24,350 nucleotides of DNA from a virus: IMG/VR virus record IMGVR_UViG_3300047481_000653, positions 1 through 24,350 of that record. One strand, given 5' to 3'. Made by a program: the position numbers and the translations under genes. Shown here one piece after another: positions 17,193 through 24,350 of this stretch; the stretch's first letter is position 1, and each line of letters begins with the position of its first letter. The notes below the pieces were generated by a model. That model worked only from the letters and a program-made list of their open reading frames with translations. It did no database searches and was not told the DNA's origin.

Positions 17193-18047
17193 ATGCTTGA
17201 GTATTACTATCACGGCACAGTTCGAAAGGTAGTGGTCGGCTTCGCTTCACTATTCAATAATATGCATCTCGTTCGCAATAATGCCAACGGCAGTGAAAAA
17301 GAGCGCATCCGCATTCCTATTGCATATGGGCCACAGCAAAAGTTCATCAAGCGGCTTGATCGTATTGGAACTGACTTTGATCAGCAACAGGTGCGCTTGG
17401 AAAACTATCTCCCACGCTTGGCTTTTGAGATATCATCCCTGCAATACGACTCATCGCGCAAACTTAACAGTGTACAATCCACCATTGGATACAACGCGGG
17501 AGATCGTGGATCGCTGAAGAAGCGATGGGAGCGCGTTCCTTACAATATGAACATGACTCTGAGTGCAATGACAAAGACCATGGATGACTGTTTGCAGATT
17601 GTCGAGCAGATCCTTCCATACTTTACGCCTGAATATGTGTTCACAATCAAGGCAATTGATGGGATGGACATGGATGTAGATGTGCCAATCGTTCTTTCGA
17701 CAGTTGCATTGACTGAAGGGGACGATGGTTCATATGGGGACTACTCGCAACGCAAGGTCAACTTTGCCACCGTCCAGTTCATCGCAAAGATGTACCTATA
17801 TGGGCCTGTCAAGGAAGCACCCCTCATTCTCAACACGAATGTCAACATTTTCGACATCAAGGACTTCTCGCCAAGTACGACATCTACAGCGGCATTCAGA
17901 CCATATGCAGACATCGGGGTGTCTGCGGCTGCGGGTATCACGGCAGGAGGCTATACACCGTCCCTAACAGCAGGCTGGACAGGCGCAGGGGCTACACATG
18001 CGAATGTCAGTATTCGTGAGTATCCTCCAACACCATGGGGAACATAA
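17193..18047 (+). CDS. gp15: Tail sheath stabiliser / tail completion protein gp15
   Basis: A 284-residue protein (T4 gp15: 272). The start YYYHGTVRKVVVGFASLFNN is followed by RIPIAYGPQQKFIKRLD, then LPRLAFEISSLQYDSSRKLN, VPYNMNMTLSAMTKTMDDCL and QILPYFTPEYVF, all characteristic of gp15. Known role: a hexameric ring on top of the tube and last sheath disc that stops tail growth and joins the tail to the neck. The C-terminal 45 residues (from SPSTTSTAAFRPYAD) are low-complexity Ala/Gly/Thr-rich and less conserved. GGAGAT at 17178-17183 fits the ATG at 17193. The end overlaps gp16 by 13 bases. Confidence 0.9.
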   Translation: MLEYYYHGTVRKVVVGFASLFNNMHLVRNNANGSEKERIRIPIAYGPQQKFIKRLDRIGTDFDQQQVRLENYLPRLAFEISSLQYDSSRKLNSVQSTIGYNAGDRGSLKKRWERVPYNMNMTLSAMTKTMDDCLQIVEQILPYFTPEYVFTIKAIDGMDMDVDVPIVLSTVALTEGDDGSYGDYSQRKVNFATVQFIAKMYLYGPVKEAPLILNTNVNIFDIKDFSPSTTSTAAFRPYADIGVSAAAGITAGGYTPSLTAGWTGAGATHANVSIREYPPTPWGT

Positions 18048-18511
18048 TGACAGGAGGAGCCGTGGGCAACATCGACATGAACATCGCAAACACCTTAGGG
18101 ATCGAACCAAATCCCAAAGCGAACGATATCGTTCCAGTAAAAGCGATTTCCACAAATCGCAAATACAATTCCTCAGATGCAGACAGCGACTACGACGAGG
18201 TTCGTAAGAATCTAAAGTGCATCATTGAGAAATCGCAGGAAGCCATCGAAGGCATTGGCGAATTGGCTCAGGACAGTCAACAACCCCGTGCCTACGAGGT
18301 CATGGCGCAACTTATACAGTCTTCTCTTGAAGCAAACAACAGGCTGATGGACATTCATCGCCGCATGAAGGATCTTAAGAAAGAAGAAAAGACGAAGACC
18401 CCATCGGTCACGAATAACTCCATCTATGTGGGCAGCACGGCTGATTTACAGAAGATGATTCGGGAGCAACGAAAGGTTCTTGATCGAGGGGATATTATAG
18501 ATGAGCAATGA
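18035..18511 (+). CDS. gp16: Terminase small subunit gp16
   Basis: 158 residues from the first ATG (T4 gp16: 164). NIDMNIANTLGIEPNP is the typical gp16 opening. The centre (about 48-85: VRKNLKCIIEKSQEAIEGIG ... ) and 90-120 (YEVMAQLIQSSLEANNRLMD) are long helices, as in the coiled-coil oligomerisation core. The C-terminus (NNSIYVGSTADLQKMIREQR) is also family-typical. Known role: DNA recognition and stimulation of the gp17 packaging motor. The start is uncertain: ATG 18035, ATG 18047 (overlapping the gp15 stop as TAATG), GTG 18062 and ATG 18077 are all in frame, with GGAGGAG at 18053-18059 too close to the GTG and too far from the last ATG. I favour 18047 or 18035. Overlaps gp17 by 11 bases. 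Confidence 0.9.
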   Translation: MGNIMTGGAVGNIDMNIANTLGIEPNPKANDIVPVKAISTNRKYNSSDADSDYDEVRKNLKCIIEKSQEAIEGIGELAQDSQQPRAYEVMAQLIQSSLEANNRLMDIHRRMKDLKKEEKTKTPSVTNNSIYVGSTADLQKMIREQRKVLDRGDIIDEQ

Positions 18512-20177
18512 TCATGAAACATATTTGGGCAATCCACTTCTCAAAGGTGCTTATGTCAAGCAAGATTTCACCAAGGAGCAGTTAGAGGAGTACATCAAAT
18601 GCTCCGAAGACCAAATATATTTTATTGAAAACTACATCAAAGTGGTAACTATTGATGAAGGCTTGATGCCCTTCAAATTGTACGATTTTCAAAAGGATAT
18701 CGTCCGTTCGGTATTCAATAATCGATTCACAATCTGCAAGATCCCTCGTCAGAGTGGCAAGACCGCAACTCTAATAGCATGCATTCTGCATTTGGTGCTA
18801 TTCAATCCAAGTTACAAGGCTGCGATCTTAGCCAACAAACTGAAGACGGCGACTGACATCATGGATCGGTTCAAGGTTGCATACGAAAATCTTCCGAAGT
18901 GGTTGCAGCAGGGCATTATTGAATGGAATAAGACAAGCATAACTTTGGAGAACGGCTCCAAGGTTATCTGCTCATCCACATCATCTAGTGCCGTCCGTGG
19001 CTCGTCCTATAATTTTTTGCTGCTTGACGAGTTTGCGTTCGTTCCTGAGCAGATTGCAGAAGAATTCTTCACATCTGTGTATCCCACGATCACTTCAGGA
19101 AAGACATCGAAAACGATCATCGTCTCCACACCAAACGGACTCAATATGTTTTACAAGATGTGGCAAAACGCCAAGAACGGGAAATCTGAGTTTGTGCCTG
19201 TAGAAGCCAATTGGTGGCAAGTACCATGGCGTGATGACAAGTTCAAGGAAACGACAATCAAGAATACCTCCGAGCGACAGTGGTATTCGGAATACGAATG
19301 TCAGTTTCTCGGATCGCAGGAGACCCTGATCAAGGCATCGAAGATTGCTGCCTTGGCATTTCAAACTCCTCTAATGGAAACTGAGGATGGATTGGCGATC
19401 TACGAACATCCCATTAAGGGACACATCTATACAGGTCTGATTGACTCAAGCAGGGCTATTGGGCAGGACTACAATGCCATGCTGGTATTAGATGTGACGG
19501 CTATGCCATATAAGGTTGTAGCAAAATATCGAAACAATACTATTCCCATCCCTATATTTCCAAACCTGATCAAGTCGATCCTTGAGAAGTACAACGAAGC
19601 ATATGTTCTGTTTGAGATCAACGATACAGGGCAACAGGTCGCAGACATTCTCAAGGACGAACTTGAATATGAAAATGTCATCACAATCAATATCAAAGGC
19701 AAGAAGGGTCAAAAAGTCGGTGAAGGGTTTGGCACTGGCAGGATATACAACGGCGTGAAGATGAGTAGCCAAATCAAGAAGGCGGGTTGCTTCGTAATCA
19801 AAGAAATGATCGAAAACGACAAATTGATAGTAAATGATTTCGATATTATCGCTGAGATCAGTACCTACATTTCCAAGTCGGGGTCATATGAGGCTACGGA
19901 GGGCTATCATGACGATTTGATGGCTTGCTTGGTCATGTTCGGTTGGTTGACCACACAAGAATACTTCAAGGACTTGGTCAATCTAGATATACGCAAGCGG
20001 CTCTTTGAGGAAAAACTGAAGAAACTGGAGGAAGACCTGACACCTTTCGGCTTCCTAGACAGCATAGAAGACGAAATCGAAGAAGCAGCGAGAATGCTTG
20101 CTAGCGAACCCACGAAGAAACCTAAACAATCTATGCTAGATAGATCATGGCTGAACGATGCGGACGAAATTTTGTAA
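18501..20177 (+). CDS. gp17: Terminase large subunit gp17, packaging ATPase-nuclease
   Basis: 558 residues (T4 gp17: 610). N-terminal ATPase: Walker A RQSGKT at 83-88 (K87), Walker B LLLDE at 173-177 with catalytic E177, and the coupling motif STPNG at 209-213. C-terminal RuvC/RNase H-type nuclease: acidic residues in LIDSS (D315), FEIND (E372) and HDDLMACLVMF (D471/D472), corresponding to the T4 triad; GQDYNAML follows the first as in T4. Known role: pentameric motor at the portal that cuts concatemeric DNA and pumps it into the prohead, using ATP. All key residues are present, so it should be active. GAGGGG at 18486-18491 supports the ATG at 18501. A 65-base gap with a candidate late promoter follows. 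Confidence 0.96.
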   Translation: MSNDHETYLGNPLLKGAYVKQDFTKEQLEEYIKCSEDQIYFIENYIKVVTIDEGLMPFKLYDFQKDIVRSVFNNRFTICKIPRQSGKTATLIACILHLVLFNPSYKAAILANKLKTATDIMDRFKVAYENLPKWLQQGIIEWNKTSITLENGSKVICSSTSSSAVRGSSYNFLLLDEFAFVPEQIAEEFFTSVYPTITSGKTSKTIIVSTPNGLNMFYKMWQNAKNGKSEFVPVEANWWQVPWRDDKFKETTIKNTSERQWYSEYECQFLGSQETLIKASKIAALAFQTPLMETEDGLAIYEHPIKGHIYTGLIDSSRAIGQDYNAMLVLDVTAMPYKVVAKYRNNTIPIPIFPNLIKSILEKYNEAYVLFEINDTGQQVADILKDELEYENVITINIKGKKGQKVGEGFGTGRIYNGVKMSSQIKKAGCFVIKEMIENDKLIVNDFDIIAEISTYISKSGSYEATEGYHDDLMACLVMFGWLTTQEYFKDLVNLDIRKRLFEEKLKKLEEDLTPFGFLDSIEDEIEEAARMLASEPTKKPKQSMLDRSWLNDADEIL

Positions 20178-20201
20178 CGATCAAGTGAAATGATCAAACT
20201 A

Positions 20202-20208
20202 ATAAATA
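20202..20208 (+). promoter_or_regulatory. Candidate T4-type late promoter -10 element (ATAAATA)
   Basis: ATAAATA, in context ACTAATAAATACC, lies in the 65-base gap between gp17 and the sheath gene, 35 bases before the sheath ATG. It matches seven of the eight bases of the T4 late box TATAAATA. Start would fall near 20214-20216, leaving the AAGGAG at 20231-20236 in the leader. A strong promoter is expected here because sheath and tube are made in high copy. Confidence 0.65.
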
Positions 20209-20242
20209 CCCCTGTCTATCAAACCAATCCAAGGAGACCGAG

Positions 20243-22119
20243 ATGGCATTCCAACTTTCCCCAGGCGTGAATGTAACAGAGAAGGACTTGACCACAATCG
20301 TCCCTGCTGTTGCGACAACCAATGCAGGCATCGTGGGCCTATTCAATTGGGCCCATGTAACAAGCGCATTCTCGTTGATAGCGAGAACAACCTTGTTCAA
20401 CTTTTTGGCGCACCCGATGACGATGTTGCTGAGTGGTGGTTCCCCGCCGCCAACTTTCTTGGTTACGGTAACAATCTTCAGGTCGTTCGCGCTAAAATTG
20501 ACGGAATGGTCAATGCCAACGGATTTGGTTACACGGGTGGCACCGCTGAAAACAGCGATGATGCCATGATCGAAAACGATGACAAGTTTGAATTTGCCGA
20601 TGTCACCAAGATCGGTTCGTTTGTTTCTCGTTATCCTGGTGTTTTGGGAAACACACTAGAAGTTCAGATTTGCGGCAGCGCAACCGTTTCTGTGACTGCA
20701 TCTTCTGCGGGATACACTGCTTCGGGAAGAGATTTCAGCACTTGGACTTATGGCGAACAGTTTGATTCCAAGCCAAATACCACAACTTATGTTTCGGATC
20801 TTGGTGGTGCAAACGACGAGTTTCATATGATCGTCATTGACAGGAACGGTCTTCTAACAGGAACTCGTAACACAATCCTTGAGAAGTTCCAAGGTCTGTC
20901 GTTCCTTCCCAATGTTGTTTCTTCAGACGGTACGAGCAACTACTATGTTGATCGTATCAATCGCACATCCAAGTACATTGCCGCTGTAAATAAGTCCGCT
21001 CTTACTACTTATAGTGATCTATTCAAGGGTTCCACAGGTGCTTGGGGGTCTAGCAACGAGTACAAGTATTACGCAGCGGGATCGCTTGCTGCAACTTCGG
21101 GCGTGACTGCAACCAACACCTCCTTTGGTGTCGCTGTATGGCAACTCAAGAACGGCAATGACGGTCTGGCCGCAGATCTGACTGACTACAAGAAAGTTGC
21201 TTTTGGTCAAGATCCCGATGCAGAAGCAGAAGGATATTACCTCTTTGCCGATGCAGAAACTGTTGATGTCAACCTCATCATCGGCGGCCCCGACAAGACA
21301 TTCACCCCCGCCAACGATCTCACGACTTCTGTCGCTGATCTCGTTGCTCCTTCGATCAAGGACATCGTTGATGCCCGTAAGGATTGCGTTGCATTCCTCT
21401 CGGTGCCTAACAAGGATCCAAACGAGACCGATCAGGTCAAGCAGGATCGTGCTGTCCAGTACCGCAACAACATCGGCTCGTCTTCGTACTGCGTCATCGA
21501 CAGCGGTTACAAGTACATGTACGACATCTACAACGACAAGAACCGTTGGGTGCCGCTGAACGGCGACATTGCAGGTCTCTGTGCTCGTTCCGATGTGAAC
21601 TTCGATCCTTGGTATAGTCCCGCAGGGTTCAACCGTGGTCAGGTTCGTGGTGTGATCAAGTTGGCGTTCCAGCCCCGTCAGGCTGCTAGAGACATTTTAT
21701 ACAAGAATGGCATCAATCCTGTTGCCACCTTCTCGGGCGAGGGAACCGTCCTTTATGGAGACAAGACTGCCCAATCCAAGCCCTCTGCATTTGACCGCAT
21801 CAATGTGCGCCGTCTGTTCATCGTGCTTGAGAAAGCAATTTCAACCGCTGCAAAGTACAGCCTATTTGAGTTCAATGATGTCTTTACACGGTCACAGTTC
21901 CGTTCACTTGTCGAACCATTCCTGCGCGATGTTCAGGCTCGTCGCGGTATTGTTGACTTCAAGGTCGTGTGCGATGAGAAAAACAACACACCTGAAGTAA
22001 TCGATAACAATCGGTTTGTTGCAGACATTTATATCAAGCCAAACCGCAGCATCAACTTCATTCAGTTGAACTTTATCGCCACTCGCACAGGTGTGAACTT
22101 TAGCGAGGTCGGAGCCTGA
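20243..22119 (+). CDS. gp18: Tail sheath protein gp18, interrupted by a one-base frameshift
   Basis: The gene starts at ATG 20243 (AAGGAG at 20231-20236) with MAFQLSPGVNVTEKDLTTIV ... GIVGLFNW, a typical sheath N-terminus, then shifts frame at 20348-20351. In the second frame it continues GPCNKRILVDSENNLVQLFG ... WWFPAANFLGYGNNLQVVRA through to NRSINFIQLNFIATRTGVNF at the C-terminus. Restoring one G in TTGGGCCC gives a continuous protein of about 625 residues (T4 gp18: 659). Without it, the first frame ends at 20569 after 108 residues and the second has only a TTG with no ribosome site. Known role: contractile sheath around the tube. As sheath is essential for such phages, an assembly error is the likeliest reason; a true mutation is possible. 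Confidence 0.92.
20346..20352 (+). other. Frameshift site in the sheath gene (missing G in a G run)
   Basis: The frame reads TTC AAT TGG GCC CAT, but the downstream homology needs AAT TGG GGC CCA TGT AAC AAG (NWGPCNK). A single G is missing at 20349-20351. No X-XXY-YYZ slippery heptamer fits the required -1 shift here, which argues against programmed frameshifting. Confidence 0.85.
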
Positions 22120-22140
22120 TTTGTGATGCAGGAAACCCCA

Positions 22141-22147
22141 CTAAATA
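22141..22147 (+). promoter_or_regulatory. Candidate T4-type late promoter -10 element (CTAAATA)
   Basis: CTAAATA in the context CACTAAATACCC lies in the 45-base gap before the tail tube gene. The sequence resembles the elements at 10536 and 20202, but it is only 18 bases from the ATG, so a start 6-7 bases downstream would leave a leader of about 12 bases that just includes AAGGAG at 22153-22158. This makes it the weakest of the four intergenic candidates. Confidence 0.45.
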
Positions 22148-22164
22148 CCCACAAGGAGTCCTAA

Positions 22165-22791
22165 ATGTCACAGTTCAGCATCGACGCATTCCGCGCTAAT
22201 CTTATCAATGGTCTTGCAAGAAACAACCTGTTCCTTGTCCAAGGCAACTTCCCTGGTGGTTCTACAGAGGCGATTCAGGGCGCAGCCGCTGTTGCGGGTG
22301 CGCTTTTTGGTGGAGCAGTTGGTGGAGCCATCAATGCCGTAGCCACTGCTGCGGGAGGTGGAAACCCAGCGGCACAGATTTCGTTCCTGTGCAAGTCTTC
22401 CAAAATTCCTTCTTCGACTATCAACACCAACCAAGCCTTCTACATGGGCCGCCCATTCAAGTATCCAGGTGATCGCAATTTCGCAGATTGGTCGATCTCC
22501 TGCTATAACGATGGAACTTATGGTCTTCGTAAGTCGTTTGAAGCATGGATGAACCTCATAAACACGAATCGCACTAATGTCGGTGCGAACGCCATGAATC
22601 AGTTCATGACTGATTGGACGATTACACCACTCACCCGAGAAGGCAACCCCATCGCTCGTTACAAGATGGTCGGATGCTGGCCTACAACCATTTCTGAAAC
22701 AACGATGGATATGGGAGCGCAAGCAGAGCCTTCCACATTTGATGCGACAATTACATATCAGTACTTCGAAATTGAAGGTGTGACCACCTAA
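22165..22791 (+). CDS. gp19: Tail tube protein gp19 with a Gly/Ala-rich insertion
   Basis: 208 residues (T4 gp19: 163). GLARNNLFLVQGNFPG at the start, QISFLCKSSKIPSSTI, GDRNFADWSISCYNDG, LRKSFEAWMNLIN, YKMVGCWPTTISE and a final FDATITYQYFEIEG follow the gp19 pattern strand by strand. Known role: hexameric rings stacked into the rigid tube inside the sheath, through which DNA passes. Residues about 32-70 form a hydrophobic Gly/Ala-rich insertion (AAAVAGALFGGAVGGAINAV) between the first two strands that T4 gp19 lacks as I remember it. It looks like a Gly-zipper helix but is unlikely to be a true membrane anchor. AAGGAG at 22153-22158 supports the ATG at 22165. Confidence 0.93.
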   Translation: MSQFSIDAFRANLINGLARNNLFLVQGNFPGGSTEAIQGAAAVAGALFGGAVGGAINAVATAAGGGNPAAQISFLCKSSKIPSSTINTNQAFYMGRPFKYPGDRNFADWSISCYNDGTYGLRKSFEAWMNLINTNRTNVGANAMNQFMTDWTITPLTREGNPIARYKMVGCWPTTISETTMDMGAQAEPSTFDATITYQYFEIEGVTT

Positions 22792-22817
22792 TTGAAAAAT
22801 CATGAGGTATCTACATA

Positions 22818-24320
22818 ATGGAACTTTTCGGATTTCGTCTAGAGCGAAGTAAACAAAACAAAAAGCAGGAAACGGCTTTGAAGTCGTTTGTCGTTCCGAC
22901 ATTCGATGACGGGGCTATTCCTGTTGAAGCGGGTGGTTTTTATGGTCAGTATGTCGATCTCGACGGCACCGTCCGTAACGATTTCGAATTGACCATGAAG
23001 TACCGCGAAATGGCTCAGGATCCCATCGTTGAAGTTGCAGTAGACGATGTGGTGAATGAGGCAATTATAATGGGAGAAAAAAAGTCTCCTGTTAAAATCG
23101 TCCTTGATCGTTTGAAGGTAAGTGACAATGTCAAGGAACGAATCCACGAAGAGTTCCGCAACATCCTTCGTGTCATGCAGTTTGAGACTAAGGGAACAGA
23201 GATATTCCGTCGATGGTATGTCGATGGCAAGATCTTTTTTCATTTGATTATCGATGAGGAGGCCCCTCAAAAGGGTATCCTAGAACTGCGCTATGTGGAT
23301 CCTATGAATATTCAGAAAATCCGTGAATACACCAAAGAAACGATGAAGAATGGGACAAAAATCATCACGGGGTACAAGGACTTCTATCTGTACAACAAAG
23401 ACAATCCACGCTTAAGTGGCAACCCATCAGGCATCAAGATCAGCGAGGACGCAATCGCATTCTGTTCATCAGGTATGATGGACAGTCGCTATAAACGAAC
23501 GGTCGGCTTCCTACACAAAGCAATTAAACCCCTTAATCAACTTCGCATGTTGGAAGATGCAATCGTTATCTACCGTATCAGCCGTGCCCCCGAACGCCGT
23601 ATCTTTTACATAGATGTCGGCAATCTCCCAAAGACCAAGGCGGAGCAATATGTCAAGGATCTGATGAATCGTTACCGCAATCGTCTCGTCTATGACGCGG
23701 CGTCTGGAGAAATTCGGGATGACAAAAAGTTCATGTCCATGCTTGAGGATTATTGGCTTCCGCGCCGTGAAGGCAGCAAAGGTACCGAGATTACCACCTT
23801 GCAAGGCGGTCAGAATCTTGGAGAACTTACCGATGTCGTATACTTCCAAAAGAAACTGTATCGTGCCCTGTCTGTGCCTGTAAGTCGTTTGGAACAGGAC
23901 AAGCAATTTATGCTTGGGCGTTCCACTGAGATTACCCGCGATGAGGTGCGGTTCACGAAATATATCCATAGGCTCAGATCCAAGTTTTCCGAGTTCTTTT
24001 TTGATATCCTCCGCAAACAGTTGATCCTCAAGAAGGTCATTGTCCCCGACGAGTGGAACGAAATGAGGGAGGCGATCTTTTTTGATTTTATCAAAGACAA
24101 CCTGTTCACGGAACTTAAGAATGCCGAACTTCGCAAGCAACAAGTGGATGAACTGGGAAATATTAAAGCATACATAGGTAAGTACTATTCTCACGAATGG
24201 GTACGCAGAAATGTGCTTGGTTTCAATGAAGCCGAGATCAAACAGATGGACAAGGAAATCGAAAGAGAGCGCAATGCAGGCAAGATCGAACCCGATACAT
24301 CGCAGTTTGGTCTTGTATAA
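22818..24320 (+). CDS. gp20: Portal vertex protein gp20
   Basis: 500 residues (T4 gp20: 524). Typical portal segments in order: GGFYGQYVDLDGTVRNDFEL near residue 38, KYREMAQDPIVEVAVDDVVN, FRRWYVDGKIFFHLIIDE, LRYVDPMNIQKIRE, SGMMDSRYKRTVGFLHKAIK, LRMLEDAIVIYRISRAPERR, IFYIDVGNLPKTKAEQY and SRLEQDKQFMLGRSTEITRD. Known role: dodecameric ring at one head vertex; it starts head assembly, docks gp17 during packaging, and later joins the neck (gp13/gp14). The ATG at 22818 follows TGAGGT at 22803-22808. It ends in TAATG, overlapping the next start. The portal gene is a common diversity marker for T4-like phages, so this is the best stretch for placing the phage. Confidence 0.96.
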   Translation: MELFGFRLERSKQNKKQETALKSFVVPTFDDGAIPVEAGGFYGQYVDLDGTVRNDFELTMKYREMAQDPIVEVAVDDVVNEAIIMGEKKSPVKIVLDRLKVSDNVKERIHEEFRNILRVMQFETKGTEIFRRWYVDGKIFFHLIIDEEAPQKGILELRYVDPMNIQKIREYTKETMKNGTKIITGYKDFYLYNKDNPRLSGNPSGIKISEDAIAFCSSGMMDSRYKRTVGFLHKAIKPLNQLRMLEDAIVIYRISRAPERRIFYIDVGNLPKTKAEQYVKDLMNRYRNRLVYDAASGEIRDDKKFMSMLEDYWLPRREGSKGTEITTLQGGQNLGELTDVVYFQKKLYRALSVPVSRLEQDKQFMLGRSTEITRDEVRFTKYIHRLRSKFSEFFFDILRKQLILKKVIVPDEWNEMREAIFFDFIKDNLFTELKNAELRKQQVDELGNIKAYIGKYYSHEWVRRNVLGFNEAEIKQMDKEIERERNAGKIEPDTSQFGLV

Positions 24321-24350
24321 TGGAGTCTGATTGGAAAACGAAGCAGACAA
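24320..24350 (+). CDS. Start of the next head gene (cut by window end)
   Basis: ATG 24320 overlaps the portal stop by one base (TAATG) and stays open to the window end, reading MESDWKTKQT. In T4 the next genes are 67, 68 and 21 (prohead core and protease), so a prohead core protein or protease is expected from order alone. Ten residues are too few to identify it, and no separate ribosome site is seen, so translation is presumably coupled to gp20. Confidence 0.5.
   Translation, partial: MESDWKTKQT

Noticed and set aside
20340-20360. Programmed -1 frameshift in the sheath gene
   Set aside because: No slippery heptamer fits the required frame, and sheath genes are not known to need recoding.
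20347-22119. Separate tail sheath gene starting at TTG 20347
   Set aside because: The TTG has no ribosome site, the protein would lack the conserved sheath N-terminus, and that N-terminus is encoded just upstream in the other frame behind a good AAGGAG. One missing base explains both.
22168-22902. 244-residue open frame on the - strand opposite the tube gene
   Set aside because: It lies antisense to a clearly identified gene, has no ribosome site or recognisable family, and its composition (Cys/Arg/Ser-rich) is that of a shadow frame.
23511-24350. Long - strand open frame opposite the portal gene
   Set aside because: It is the antisense shadow of gp20, with no gene-like motifs; all other genes are on the + strand.

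Overview
The window is a contiguous piece of the virion-morphogenesis region of a T4-like (contractile-tailed, T4-superfamily) bacteriophage. All credible genes are on the + strand and packed with overlaps or gaps of a few bases; the longest gap is about 70 bases, so there is no stretch above 300 bases without a gene. No tRNA, CRISPR, insertion sequence, integrase, defence gene or host metabolic gene is visible. The gene order gp8-like / large DUF4815 protein / fibres / gp13 / gp14 / gp15 / gp16 / gp17 / gp18 / gp19 / gp20 is the classical T4 order, with T4 genes 9-12 and wac replaced by a different baseplate and fibre set. That arrangement, and the DUF4815 protein, resembles marine/freshwater T4-like phages (cyanophage- or Pelagibacter-phage-like) more than enteric T4. 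The host cannot be read from this window.

Layout. 1-727: the 3' part of a probable baseplate wedge gene (gp8-like). 740-5680: a 1646-residue DUF4815 virion protein. 5677-5883: a small coiled-coil protein. 5891-9004: tail fibre 1 with a tail-collar domain. 9004-10140 and 10166-10507: two AT-richer genes, a Gly/His-rich possible tip adhesin and a small beta-rich domain. 10578-11804: a family 2 glycosyltransferase with TPR-like tail. 11858-15088: tail fibre 2 with collar domain, collagen-like Gly-X-Y stretch and probable beta-helix. 15091-15516: unknown. 15431-18047: neck and tail-completion proteins gp13, gp14, gp15. 18035-20177: terminase small and large subunits. 20243-22119: tail sheath, interrupted by a one-base deletion in a G run. 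22165-22791: tail tube. 22818-24320: portal. 24320-end: first codons of the next gene.

How it works together: portal and terminase package DNA; gp13/gp14 close the head and gp15 caps the tail; sheath and tube form the contractile tail; the gp8-like and DUF4815 proteins belong to the baseplate; the two collar-domain fibres and the genes between them are the host-recognition module, the most variable part of such genomes. All four intergenic gaps longer than 40 bases contain one [C/A]TAAATA element matching the T4-type late promoter -10 box (TATAAATA), which suggests late transcription units starting at the glycosyltransferase, fibre 2, the sheath and the tube.

The most noteworthy items are the sheath frameshift, the regularly placed late-promoter motifs, the glycosyltransferase between two fibre genes, the AT-rich insert behind fibre 1, a domain pair shared by both fibres, and Gly/Ala-rich or beta-module insertions in otherwise conserved tube and neck proteins. 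I see no clearly new biological system; the fibre/glycosyltransferase cassette is the best candidate for new biology.
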